IMG/VR virus record: IMGVR_UViG_3300042516_003340
Span: 1-26,779 of that record
DNA from: a virus
Reading direction: 5' to 3' (one strand)
Length of the DNA: 26,779 bases
The notes under the pieces were generated by a model, which saw only the letters and a program-made list of their open reading frames with translations, did not search any database and was not told where the DNA came from. A program made the position numbers and the translations under genes. Positions 8,541 to 16,439 of this stretch are shown piece by piece (position 1 is the stretch's first letter; every line of letters starts with the position of its first letter).

Positions 8541-10529
8541 ATGAAAAAATTGTTGTATATTGCTCCCCATTTATCAACTGGTGGACTTCCTCAATATTTA
8601 ACTAAAAAAATAGAATTACTTAAAGATGAATTTGAAATTTATCTTATAGAATGGGCAGATGTTACTGGTGGTAGATTAGTTGTAACAAAAAATAAAATCT
8701 TAAAATTAGTTAAACCTAATAGATTTTTTACATTAGGTGAAAATAAAATGGAATTAATGGATATTGTTAATCGTATCCAACCTGATATTATTCATAATGA
8801 GGAAATTCCTGAATTTTATATGGATTTTGAAGTTGCTTCTGCTTTATATAATCCTAAAAGAAAATATATTATAATAGAAACATCACATGATTCATCATTT
8901 GATACTACTCAGAAAAAGTTTTTTCCGGATAAATTTATGTTTGTGTCGGATTGGCAAATTCAACAATATAAAGATATTGATATTCCTCGCGTATTAGTTG
9001 AATATCCTATTGAATATATAAAACGTCCCGACCGTAAAGAGGCATTGCGTAAACTACAACTAGATACAACTAAAAAACACATTTTACACGTAGGGTTATA
9101 TACCTCTCGTAAAAATCAAGCGGAATTTTTTGAATATGCTAGACAGTTTCCTGAATATGAATTTCATAGTTTAGGTAATAGAGCTGATAATTTTAAATGG
9201 TATTGGGAACCATTAGCTCAAAATACTCCTCCAAATTTAACGTGGTGGGATGAAAGAACAGATGTAGATAATTTCTATCAGGCAATGGATTTATTTTTAT
9301 TTACATCACGTGGTTCAGCTAATGATAAAGAAACAATGCCTTTAGTTATTCGTGAGGCAATTTCATATCAAATCCCAACATTAATTTATAATTTAGAGGT
9401 ATATCAAAACTATTTTGATAAATTTGATATAGTTGATTATCTTGATTTTAGTAGTTTTGAAAATAATTGTGAATTAATTAAAGAAATTTTAGAAACAGAA
9501 GAAGAAATTTATCCGGAACAAGAAGCAATAATTATTTCAACATACCCTGTTCAACAAAGTATTATAGATTCAACTAAAGAATGTATTGAATCATTTAAAC
9601 AAACAGGTAGAAAAATTATATTAACCTCACACGTTCCCATTCCTCAAGAATTACAAGAATTAGTAGATTACTGTGTTTATGATAAAAATAACCTATTAAC
9701 TAAACATGATTTTTATTATTATTGTTGGGTTGATTATGGACATTTTTTAGTAAATACTTTATTACAAGGAGAAGGTAATGATGTGTATCATGGTCCTGCT
9801 GTTTATACAAATTATTATAATGCAGCTTCATTAGCAAAAAATATAGGATTTAAAAAATTATATTTTACTAATTATGATTACATTTTAACTAATCCAGAAT
9901 TCATTAATAATATATCATTTATATTAAATAAAAAAAAAGCATATGTGGATGAACGTGAATATCCTGAAGGAATGGTAAGTGCAACATTTTTCTTCGGTAT
10001 ACAAACTAATTTTTTCTTTAAAACACACGAATTTATATCTACTGCTACCGAATATGATAATTTAAAAAACAAAGTTGGTAGTTTTTCTAATGGATATGAA
10101 AATATTTTTCATTTTGCTTTAAAACCTTTTAAAGATCAAATTCATATAGAAAGTAGTGAAAATTGGGATGGGTTAATTGCTAAAAATTTTAAACATAATA
10201 ATTTTTCTCGAGTAGAATATACAACTGTTTTACCATCTAATGTAGAAAACCATTTTGCTATTTATTATCAAAACTCAAATGAATCAGATAATAGAACTTT
10301 AATTGTAAGTGGTGAAGAAGAAGGAGTAGAAACATTTAGTGAAAAAATAGACATTACTCATAAATTTGCTTGGTATAGATTATATCAATTTATGGGGAAA
10401 GAGATTACATTTAGGTTTAAATTTTATGATGCCTTTGATAACAAATTCCTTAATGAAAAAGTTATTGTAGTTAATCAAGATTATTTAGATAATAAAATCC
10501 AATTAAACGGAAATTTAGAAACAAAATAA
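8541..10529 (+). CDS. Two-domain glycosyltransferase (GT-B plus GT-A-like)
   Basis: A 662-residue protein. Residues 1 to about 320 form a GT-B glycosyltransferase of the GT4 type: a first Rossmann strand (KKLLYIAPHLSTGGLPQYL), a second domain opening with HILHVGLYTSRKNQ, and a clear E-x7-E motif at Glu264 and Glu272 that binds the nucleotide-sugar in this group. Residues about 327-560 look like a second, GT-A-like transferase: an IIISTYPVQQ strand, ILTSHVPIP, and an NYD segment around Asp446 where a DxD-like metal site would lie. The last 90 residues are beta-rich. No signal peptide or membrane helix is visible, so it should act in the host cytoplasm. Its stop shares one base with the next start (TAATG). 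A fused enzyme could add two sugars in sequence. Donor and acceptor are unknown; the neighbouring fibre is a plausible acceptor. Confidence 0.8.
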   Translation: MKKLLYIAPHLSTGGLPQYLTKKIELLKDEFEIYLIEWADVTGGRLVVTKNKILKLVKPNRFFTLGENKMELMDIVNRIQPDIIHNEEIPEFYMDFEVASALYNPKRKYIIIETSHDSSFDTTQKKFFPDKFMFVSDWQIQQYKDIDIPRVLVEYPIEYIKRPDRKEALRKLQLDTTKKHILHVGLYTSRKNQAEFFEYARQFPEYEFHSLGNRADNFKWYWEPLAQNTPPNLTWWDERTDVDNFYQAMDLFLFTSRGSANDKETMPLVIREAISYQIPTLIYNLEVYQNYFDKFDIVDYLDFSSFENNCELIKEILETEEEIYPEQEAIIISTYPVQQSIIDSTKECIESFKQTGRKIILTSHVPIPQELQELVDYCVYDKNNLLTKHDFYYYCWVDYGHFLVNTLLQGEGNDVYHGPAVYTNYYNAASLAKNIGFKKLYFTNYDYILTNPEFINNISFILNKKKAYVDEREYPEGMVSATFFFGIQTNFFFKTHEFISTATEYDNLKNKVGSFSNGYENIFHFALKPFKDQIHIESSENWDGLIAKNFKHNNFSRVEYTTVLPSNVENHFAIYYQNSNESDNRTLIVSGEEEGVETFSEKIDITHKFAWYRLYQFMGKEITFRFKFYDAFDNKFLNEKVIVVNQDYLDNKIQLNGNLETK

Positions 10530-11470
10530 TGAAGATTTGCCAAGTACATCCAGGTTGCGGAATACCAGTACCACCAGTAGCATGGGGTGCTGTAGAAAAA
10601 ATTGTATGGGAACTTACTTGTAATCTTAGAGAATTAGGACATGAAGTAGATATTAAATATGCTGCTGAGATTTATCCAGGTGAATATGATATAGTAATGG
10701 TTCATGTAGCTAATTTAGCTTTATTTCTTGCTGATAGAGATATACCTTATATTTTTCAACATCACGATCATCATGCTTTTCATTATGGTAAGGATTCATC
10801 TGTGTATAAGGAAAATTTAGAGGCAATGGAAAAATCTATTTTTTCATTAGTACCTGCTCGTTATTTAGTTGATTATTTTGATACAGATAAAGTATATTAT
10901 TTTTCACATGGAGCAGATATAACTAAATTTTATCCAAACGAAACTTATCCTATAAATCATAGTTTATTAATGTTAGCAAATAACGGATTAGGTGGTTATG
11001 GTTCATATGATAGAAAAGGATTTGGATTAGGTGTACAGGTAGCAATGTCTCGTAATTTACCAATTACAATAGCTGGTCCTAGAAATAATGAAAATTGGCT
11101 TAATGATAATCCATGGGTTAAAGGATATCCTAAATTAAATATTATTTGGGAACCTTCAAACGAACAACTAAGACAACTTTATACATCCCATACTATATTT
11201 CTTCATCCATCAGACTTGGAAGCTGGACATCCTAATCTTACATTACTAGAGGCAGCAGCTTGTGGTTTACCTGTTTTAGGATGGATTGAAATGGAAACAG
11301 TATTTCATGGATTATGGAGAGCACCAAGAGATTTAAATGAAATGTTACGCGGTTTAGACACTATTATAAATGAGTATGATGAATATAGACAACGTTCATT
11401 AAATACTGCTCAAGAATTATCATGGTTTAATCGCTCAAAAGAATTAATAGAATTATACAATAATATATGA
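10529..11470 (+). CDS. GT4-like glycosyltransferase
   Basis: A 313-residue GT-B protein. The N-terminus (MKICQVHPG, then a Gly-Ala-Val-Glu segment before a helix) is the usual GT4 acceptor-side start. The C-terminal half has ITIAGPR, a WEPSNEQLRQLY helix and the segment LHPSDLEAGHPNLTLLEAAACGLPV. In classical GT4 enzymes this last segment holds an E-x7-E pair. Here the second Glu (Glu241) is present, but the residue eight positions before it is Gly and the nearest Glu is two residues further upstream, so the site is a variant. At 313 residues it is shorter than a typical GT4 of about 350-400. Translation is coupled on both sides (TAATG upstream, ATGA downstream), so it works with its neighbours. 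Substrate unknown. Confidence 0.82.
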   Translation: MKICQVHPGCGIPVPPVAWGAVEKIVWELTCNLRELGHEVDIKYAAEIYPGEYDIVMVHVANLALFLADRDIPYIFQHHDHHAFHYGKDSSVYKENLEAMEKSIFSLVPARYLVDYFDTDKVYYFSHGADITKFYPNETYPINHSLLMLANNGLGGYGSYDRKGFGLGVQVAMSRNLPITIAGPRNNENWLNDNPWVKGYPKLNIIWEPSNEQLRQLYTSHTIFLHPSDLEAGHPNLTLLEAAACGLPVLGWIEMETVFHGLWRAPRDLNEMLRGLDTIINEYDEYRQRSLNTAQELSWFNRSKELIELYNNI

Positions 11471-12669
11471 AAGAAGTTTTAATTAACGAGTATGGTAATA
11501 CTAAAATATTAGGATTACCTCACAAAAAACCCGAAAATATTTTTAACATAAATTTTATGGATGGTGCTTTTGTAGAAGTCTTAGGACCCTTACAAAAAAC
11601 ATACCATATAAAATTTATTAATACTAAAACTAACCGAGTTTTATTTGAAAACACTATTACTAATAATATGTGGACTCGTACTAATATTAAGTACTTGGTT
11701 AAATGGCGTATTGAAATCTATGATAAAGAAAGTGGATTTAAAGTTTTAGAACATAACTTTGAACCTGAAGGTAAAAGAATTTATATCCATTTAGATTCAG
11801 GAGCATTAGGTGATACATTAGCTTGGTTTCCTATAATTGATGAATTTAGAAAAGAAAATAAATGCGAAGTAGTATGTTCTACATTTCATAATGAATGGTT
11901 TGAAGGAAATTATCCTGAATTAAGATTTGCTAAACCAGGAGAAGAAGTACATAATTTGTATGGTATGTTTACTATTGGATGGTTTTATGATGATAAAAAA
12001 GTTGTTTATGATAGAACACCAATTGACTTTAAAAAATATCCGTTACAACAAACCGCAACAGAAATATTAGGAATGAAATACCGAGAGGTAAAACCAAAAT
12101 TAATTACCCCTGAACGTAAAACAGATATTGAAGGTAAATACGTTGTAATAGCACCTCATGCTTCAGCACATGCTAAGTATTGGAACCATTCAGGTGGATG
12201 GCAAACCGTTATTGATTATTTAAATGAAAAAGGTTATAAAGTTGTTATGTTAACAGCAGAACCATTAAATGATGAATGGCATGATTCAAAATTAGGAGGT
12301 ACATTAACAGGTGTTATTGATAAAACAGGATTTAATATTCCATTAGAAGATAGAATGGTAGATATTAGAGATGCTGATTTATTTATTGGATTAGGTAGTG
12401 GATTAAGTTGGTTAAGTTGGGGACTAAATACACCTACAGTATTAATTTCAGGATTTAGTTATCCATATACTGAATTTCAAGATTGTGAACGTTTATTTCC
12501 TAAAGACCCTAAAACATGTAGAGGATGTTTTAATCGCCAATGGCTAAATCCAGGTGATTGGGAATGGTGTCCTGACCATAAAGATACACCACGTCATTTT
12601 GAATGTACAAAAGTTATTGAACCTTCTCAAGTGATTGAATCTATTAATAAACTTTTACATATTTATTAG
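11467..12669 (+). CDS. TibC/AAH-family protein O-heptosyltransferase-like enzyme
   Basis: A 400-residue protein with the layout of the bacterial autotransporter heptosyltransferases, which transfer heptose from ADP-heptose to many Ser/Thr residues of repetitive surface proteins such as TibA and AIDA-I. Residues 1 to about 105 are a beta-rich N-terminal domain, followed by the hallmark GDTLAW (115-120) and FPIIDEFR, a VVIAPHAS strand, SGGWQTVIDYL, and GLGSGLSWLSWGLNTPTVLI leading to SGFSYPYTEF. The end carries four cysteines, Cys351, Cys354, Cys368 and Cys380 (CX2CX13CX11C), matching the position of the family's iron-binding finger. The start overlaps the previous stop (ATGA). In this family the N-terminal barrel helps hold the protein substrate. 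No autotransporter is visible; the giant Thr/Ser-rich fibre is the obvious candidate substrate. Family assignment is confident; substrate is inference, and the sugar may not be heptose. Confidence 0.85.
   Translation: MKEVLINEYGNTKILGLPHKKPENIFNINFMDGAFVEVLGPLQKTYHIKFINTKTNRVLFENTITNNMWTRTNIKYLVKWRIEIYDKESGFKVLEHNFEPEGKRIYIHLDSGALGDTLAWFPIIDEFRKENKCEVVCSTFHNEWFEGNYPELRFAKPGEEVHNLYGMFTIGWFYDDKKVVYDRTPIDFKKYPLQQTATEILGMKYREVKPKLITPERKTDIEGKYVVIAPHASAHAKYWNHSGGWQTVIDYLNEKGYKVVMLTAEPLNDEWHDSKLGGTLTGVIDKTGFNIPLEDRMVDIRDADLFIGLGSGLSWLSWGLNTPTVLISGFSYPYTEFQDCERLFPKDPKTCRGCFNRQWLNPGDWEWCPDHKDTPRHFECTKVIEPSQVIESINKLLHIY
12660..12667 (+). promoter_or_regulatory. TATTTATT, near-match to the recurrent motif
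   Basis: It overlaps the last codons and stop of the heptosyltransferase-like gene and ends 3 nt before the next ATG. That is too close to act as a -10 box for that start, so it is a weak candidate, though it could serve the sheath gene further down. Confidence 0.2.
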
Positions 12670-12670
12670 C

Positions 12671-12919
12671 ATGGAAAATAAAGTTTTAACACCAGAAGAG
12701 TTATCAAAATTACAAGAGTTAGATAATAAAAGAGGACAATTAGTTGAACAATTCGGAATTCTTGAAATAAACATTCAAGATTTAGAATTGCAAAAAGAAA
12801 AACTAATTGATGAGTTATCAAAATTAAAAGCAGCTGAATTAGATTTAGGTGGTTTGTTACAACAAAAGTATGGTGACGGAAACATCAATTTGTCTACGGG
12901 GGAAGTGATTTCTCGATAG
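12671..12919 (+). CDS. Small coiled-coil protein of unknown function
   Basis: An 82-residue protein. I place the start at 12671, 1 nt after the preceding stop, rather than at the in-frame ATG at 12635: the 12 extra codons would overlap the previous gene and read as out-of-frame sequence. Residues about 7-60 are a heptad-patterned charged helix (LSKLQELDNKRGQLVEQFG, then QDLELQKEKLIDELSKL), so a coiled coil is likely. The tail GDGNINLSTGEVISR is a short beta-like end. Similar short coiled-coil proteins are scattered among late genes of T4-like phages, but I know no assigned role. It precedes the sheath gene by 52 nt. Confidence 0.7.
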   Translation: MENKVLTPEELSKLQELDNKRGQLVEQFGILEINIQDLELQKEKLIDELSKLKAAELDLGGLLQQKYGDGNINLSTGEVISR

Positions 12920-12939
12920 CATTTTGAAGGTTTCTTACA

Positions 12940-12947
12940 TATTTATA
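12940..12947 (+). promoter_or_regulatory. TATTTATA motif upstream of tail sheath
   Basis: Exact copy of the recurrent 8-mer, in the context CATATTTATAACA, ending 24 nt before the sheath ATG. It lies in one of the few real intergenic gaps. It is a candidate phage late promoter element. Confidence 0.5.
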
Positions 12948-12971
12948 ACAAAACATTAATTAATCTAAAAA

Positions 12972-15071
12972 ATGGCAGAAACATTAATATCTCCGGGTGT
13001 ATTAGCGTTAGAAAATGACAATTCTTTCGTTTCCGCGCAACCAATCACCGTTGGAGCAGCTATCGTCGGTCCAACAGTAAAAGGTCCTGTTGAGGTTCCA
13101 ACAATTGTTCGCTCATATAGCGATTATCAAAACAAATTTGGTACAACTTTTTTAAGTGCTAGCCAAGTTTATACTTATTTTACCTCAGTAGCGGCTTTTA
13201 ACTATTTTAACAATGGTGGTCAAACATTATTAGTAACAAGAGTAGTAAGTGGAACTTTTGATTCTGCAGATTCAACTCCTATTGTTAATGCAAATTTAGC
13301 AACAACAGCCTCCGTTACTGTTAGTAGTGCTAGTTTAGCTCCTTTTATTACTCCTACGGGATCGTTTTTAATTAATGGAATCACAATTGCTGTTACTGGA
13401 AGTACAACACCTGCTAATACAGCAACAATAATATTTGTAGCCTCAGGTTCAACACCAGCAAATACAGTTACAGCTATTGTAGCAGCATTTAATGCTAGTT
13501 CTTCTGTAGCTCCATATAGTTCTTCATTACAATACATTGTTGCTAGTGCTTCTGGATCTACTGGTTTATTCTTTAATACAACATCTTCACAAATTGGAAC
13601 TACTTTCTCAGCAGATACTTTAAATGCTTATACTTTTGTATCTGGAAGTACTACTACTTTATTTAGTGGAGCTACCAATACTGAAGCTTTAGTATTAACA
13701 ACTTTATCTGAAGGAGCTATTATGAATAGTTCTAGTTCATTAGATGTAAGTGGTTCATTAGCCTCAGGTTCAGCAGATAATATTAGATGGCAAATTCAAA
13801 ACCGTGATACAAGCTCAGGTACATTTACTTTATTAATCCGTCAAGGAGATGATAACGCAGTTAATCCTGTTATATTAGAATCTTGGACTAATTTATCAAT
13901 GGATCCAACAGCTCCAAATTATGTAGCTAGATTAATTGGTAACCAATACAAACAATATAATGCAGCTGATAATCAAATTGAAGTAATTGGTGATTATCCA
14001 ACTAATTCAAGATATGTTTATGTATCTAGTGTTTTAACACCAACTCCATTATATTTTGATAATAATGGAAATGCAAAATCACAATATACTAGTTCAATTC
14101 CAGTTAATGCAAGTGGTTCATTTATAGGAGCTACAGGTACTTTAAATACTGGAATCAATGCTGATTATAATAATAATATTGATGTAGCTTCAACAAATAC
14201 ACAAGGTTTAACAGGTAGTGATTACACTAACATGATTAACTTAATGGCTAATGCTGATGATTACCAATATAATGTATTATTAACTCCTGGTTTATTTGCA
14301 TCAACCTCAAATTTAGGTTCATCACAAGTAACTACAGCAATTAATAACACAATGAATAGAGGAGATGCTATTTATGTAGTAGATTTAGTACCATTTAGCT
14401 CAAGTATCAATGACGTAACTACTCAAGCAAATGCTAAAAATAATTCATACGCTGCAACATATTGGCCTTGGGTTCAAACAATTGATCCAGATTCTGCTCA
14501 ATTAATTTGGGTACCAGCTTCTACAATGGTAGGTGGTGTTTATGCTTACAATGATAACGTAGCAGAACCTTGGTTTGCACCAGCAGGTATTAACAGAGGT
14601 GGATTAAGTACAGTAGTTAGAGCTGAGAAAAAATTATCTCAAGCAAACCGTGATACTTTATATCAAAACAAAGTTAATCCAATTGCAACATTCCCTGGAA
14701 CAGGAGTTGTAGTATACGGACAGAAAACATTACAAACTAAAGCATCTGCTTTAGATCGTGTAAGTGTTCGTAGATTATTAATCCAACTTAAAGGATATAT
14801 TTCTCAAGTAGCTCAAAACTTAGTGTTTGAACAAAACAGTATCGCTACAAGAAACCAATTCTTAAGTCAAGTTAATCCATACTTAGAATCAGTACAACAA
14901 AGACAAGGTTTGTATGCTTTCAAAGTAATCATGGATGACTCAAACAACACCGCTGACGTAATCGACAGAAACCAGATGGTAGGTCAAATTTATATTCAAC
15001 CTACTAAGACTGCTGAATTCATTTACTTGGATTTCAACATCTTGCCAACTGGAGCAGTTTTTCCAGCGTAA
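12972..15071 (+). CDS. Tail sheath protein (gp18-like)
   Basis: A 699-residue protein, close in size to T4 gp18. The N-terminus (ISPGVLALENDNSF, then VGAAIVGPTVKGPV and IVRSYSDYQNKFG) is the classic sheath start that forms the inner part of the contractile layer. The C-terminus (SVRRLLIQLKGYISQVAQNL, FEQNSIATRNQFLSQVNPYL, and MVGQIYIQPTKTAEFIYLDF) is the conserved core that links neighbouring subunits. Residues about 100-240 are a Ser/Thr/Ala-rich insertion with little similarity to known sheaths, probably the surface-exposed domain that varies between phages. The ends use more C- and G-ending codons than the middle. The sheath contracts around the tube to drive it through the host envelope. 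It starts an A-rich-leader gene with no Shine-Dalgarno and is followed by the tube gene. Confidence 0.95.
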   Translation: MAETLISPGVLALENDNSFVSAQPITVGAAIVGPTVKGPVEVPTIVRSYSDYQNKFGTTFLSASQVYTYFTSVAAFNYFNNGGQTLLVTRVVSGTFDSADSTPIVNANLATTASVTVSSASLAPFITPTGSFLINGITIAVTGSTTPANTATIIFVASGSTPANTVTAIVAAFNASSSVAPYSSSLQYIVASASGSTGLFFNTTSSQIGTTFSADTLNAYTFVSGSTTTLFSGATNTEALVLTTLSEGAIMNSSSSLDVSGSLASGSADNIRWQIQNRDTSSGTFTLLIRQGDDNAVNPVILESWTNLSMDPTAPNYVARLIGNQYKQYNAADNQIEVIGDYPTNSRYVYVSSVLTPTPLYFDNNGNAKSQYTSSIPVNASGSFIGATGTLNTGINADYNNNIDVASTNTQGLTGSDYTNMINLMANADDYQYNVLLTPGLFASTSNLGSSQVTTAINNTMNRGDAIYVVDLVPFSSSINDVTTQANAKNNSYAATYWPWVQTIDPDSAQLIWVPASTMVGGVYAYNDNVAEPWFAPAGINRGGLSTVVRAEKKLSQANRDTLYQNKVNPIATFPGTGVVVYGQKTLQTKASALDRVSVRRLLIQLKGYISQVAQNLVFEQNSIATRNQFLSQVNPYLESVQQRQGLYAFKVIMDDSNNTADVIDRNQMVGQIYIQPTKTAEFIYLDFNILPTGAVFPA

Positions 15072-15087
15072 TTTTTTAAAAACGGAA

Positions 15088-15095
15088 TATTTATA
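15088..15095 (+). promoter_or_regulatory. TATTTATA motif upstream of tail tube
   Basis: Exact copy of the recurrent 8-mer in the 47-nt gap after the sheath gene, in the context AATATTTATAACA, ending 23 nt before the ATG. Its spacing is nearly the same as at the sheath gene. Confidence 0.5.
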
Positions 15096-15118
15096 ACAAG
15101 AACAAATAAATAAATAAA

Positions 15119-15607
15119 ATGGCAGTATTAGATCCAAACGAAATATTTTTCACAGCATTTGAACCAAAACAGGCAAACCGCTTTATCATGTATATTGATG
15201 GTATCCCTGCATATGAAATTAAAGGTGTAGGTGCAGTGAATTTAACTCAAGGTACAGTTCCTTTAAATCACATTAACGTACAACGTTTTGTAAAAGGTAA
15301 AACAACTTGGGGTACCATTCAATTTACATTATTCGATCCTATTACACCTTCAGGTGCTCAGGCAGTAATGGAATGGGTACGTTTACATCACGAATCAGTA
15401 ACAGGTCGTGATGGTTATAGTGATTTTTATAAGAAAGACTTAACATTTGACGTATTAGGACCAGTAGGTGATATTGTTTCAGAATGGATTATCAAAGGTG
15501 CATTGATTACCGAATCAAATTTTGGAGACTACAACTGGGATACTGAAAACACAGCTGTAAATATTACAATGACAGTTCAACCAGATTATTGTGTGTTGAA
15601 TTTCTAA
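15119..15607 (+). CDS. Tail tube protein (gp19-like)
   Basis: A 162-residue protein, the usual size for a T4-type tube subunit (T4 gp19 is 163). It begins PNEIFFTAFEPKQANRFIMY, with the conserved 'F.P...NRF' entry, followed by IDGIPAYEIKGV and a KGKTTWGTIQFTLFDPITP strand pair. It ends ITESNFGDYNWDTENTAVN and a final VQPDYCVL strand, matching the beta-barrel order of tail tube and Hcp-like proteins. Six copies per ring form the inner conduit for DNA. It directly follows the sheath and is closed by a strong terminator, which would let this highly needed pair be expressed at its own level. The leader AAATAAATAAAATGGCAGT is shared with the gene at 7605. Confidence 0.93.
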   Translation: MAVLDPNEIFFTAFEPKQANRFIMYIDGIPAYEIKGVGAVNLTQGTVPLNHINVQRFVKGKTTWGTIQFTLFDPITPSGAQAVMEWVRLHHESVTGRDGYSDFYKKDLTFDVLGPVGDIVSEWIIKGALITESNFGDYNWDTENTAVNITMTVQPDYCVLNF

Positions 15608-15631
15608 TAAAATTACAATTACTATTAAAAG

Positions 15632-15661
15632 AGCTCGCATTTTTTGCGAGCTTCTTTTTTT
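15632..15661 (+). terminator. Intrinsic terminator after the tail tube gene
   Basis: A perfect 8-bp stem (15632-15639 with 15645-15652, AGCTCGCA pairing with TGCGAGCT) closes a five-T loop and is followed by TC and a run of seven T (15655-15661). It is the only clear intrinsic terminator I found and lies 24 nt after the tube stop codon. Confidence 0.92.
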
Positions 15662-15667
15662 CTCATA

Positions 15668-15675
15668 TATTTATA
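15668..15675 (+). promoter_or_regulatory. TATTTATA motif just after the terminator
   Basis: Exact copy of the recurrent 8-mer, 6 nt after the terminator T-run and 32 nt before the next ATG. Only 46 nt separate the terminator from that ATG, so a promoter for the following genes should lie here. This makes it the strongest single site in support of a promoter role. Confidence 0.55.
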
Positions 15676-15707
15676 TGTGATAACAAAGTTATAAAAAAAT
15701 AAAAATT

Positions 15708-16439
15708 ATGAATGAACATAAATTCCCTACAGAAATTGTAGAATTACCTTCAAAAGGTTTGGTATATCCTCTTAACCATCCACTTCGTAGTGGTAAAATA
15801 GAAATGAAATATATGACTGCCAAAGAAGAAGATATTCTTTCTAATCAAAATTATATTTCAAAGGGTATAGTATTGGATAAATTATTAGAAGCTTTAACAT
15901 TAAATGCTTTTGATATTAAAGATATTGTAACTGGAGATAAAAATGCTATCTTAATAGCATCTCGTATTTTAGGTTATGGTAAAGATTATTCTTTTACTTA
16001 TGATAAAAAAGAATATACCATTGATTTAAGTAAACTTGAAAACAAAAACTTTGATGAATCATTAGTTTCACATAATGGTACATTTATTTTCACCCTTCCA
16101 AATTCAGAAACAGTAATAGAGTTTAAAATTTTAACAGCTAAAGATGAAGAACTAATCCAACAAGAAATTGAAGGCCTTAAAAAAATTAATAAAGAATCAT
16201 CTTCAGGTATTACAACACGTTTAAAATATCAAATAGTTTCTGTTGATGGAAAAACAGATAAATCATCAATAAAAGAATTTGTTGAATCTTATTTATTAGC
16301 ATCAGATTCAAGAGCACTTCGTTCTTATATAAAAAATATTTCTCCTGATATTAATTTAACACAAAAAATTTCTATAAACGGTATTGAGGAGGATATCGAT
16401 ATCCCAATTAATCTTAACTTTTTTTGGCCTGACTTATAA
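15708..16439 (+). CDS. Baseplate/tail assembly protein (T4 gp26-like)
   Basis: A 243-residue protein. The N-terminus (FPTEIVELPSKGLVYPLNHP, then SGKIEMKYMTAKEEDIL and KGIVLDKLLEAL) is the signature of the T4 baseplate-hub assembly family (gp26/gp51-like, called T4_baseplate in Pfam as I recall). The 'ILTAKDEELIQQEIEGLKK' helix and the ending NLNFFWPDL also fit. No membrane segment. Its place, after sheath and tube and just before the tape measure, is where contractile and long non-contractile tailed phages encode their tail assembly chaperone. The 3' end contains seven T in a row and overlaps the next frame, which has no ATG, so this protein may also be made as a frameshifted fusion of about 331 residues. 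It is the first gene after the terminator. Family call is good; the chaperone role is inference from position. Confidence 0.82.
   Translation: MNEHKFPTEIVELPSKGLVYPLNHPLRSGKIEMKYMTAKEEDILSNQNYISKGIVLDKLLEALTLNAFDIKDIVTGDKNAILIASRILGYGKDYSFTYDKKEYTIDLSKLENKNFDESLVSHNGTFIFTLPNSETVIEFKILTAKDEELIQQEIEGLKKINKESSSGITTRLKYQIVSVDGKTDKSSIKEFVESYLLASDSRALRSYIKNISPDINLTQKISINGIEEDIDIPINLNFFWPDL

Noticed and set aside
12635-12670. Upstream ATG of the small coiled-coil protein (12 extra residues)
   Set aside because: The extension overlaps the end of the heptosyltransferase-like gene and reads as hydrophobic sequence unlike the rest of the protein; the ATG at 12671 directly follows the stop.
12940-12947. 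T4-type late promoter (TATAAATA) on the reverse strand
   Set aside because: The motif read on the - strand would drive transcription away from the genes it precedes, and no reverse-strand genes exist in the window. A sense-strand role is more likely.
13220-13537. Reverse-strand open frame of 105 codons in the sheath gene
   Set aside because: It lies wholly within the Ser/Thr/Ala-rich part of the sheath, where antisense stops are rare, and has no start context or recognisable product.
16387-16392. AGGAGG as a ribosome binding site for the second chaperone frame
   Set aside because: No ATG, GTG or TTG in that frame follows at 5-10 nt, other genes here use no Shine-Dalgarno, and the bases encode Glu-Glu-Asp in the gp26-like protein. 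It is also far from the T run for a frameshift stimulator.
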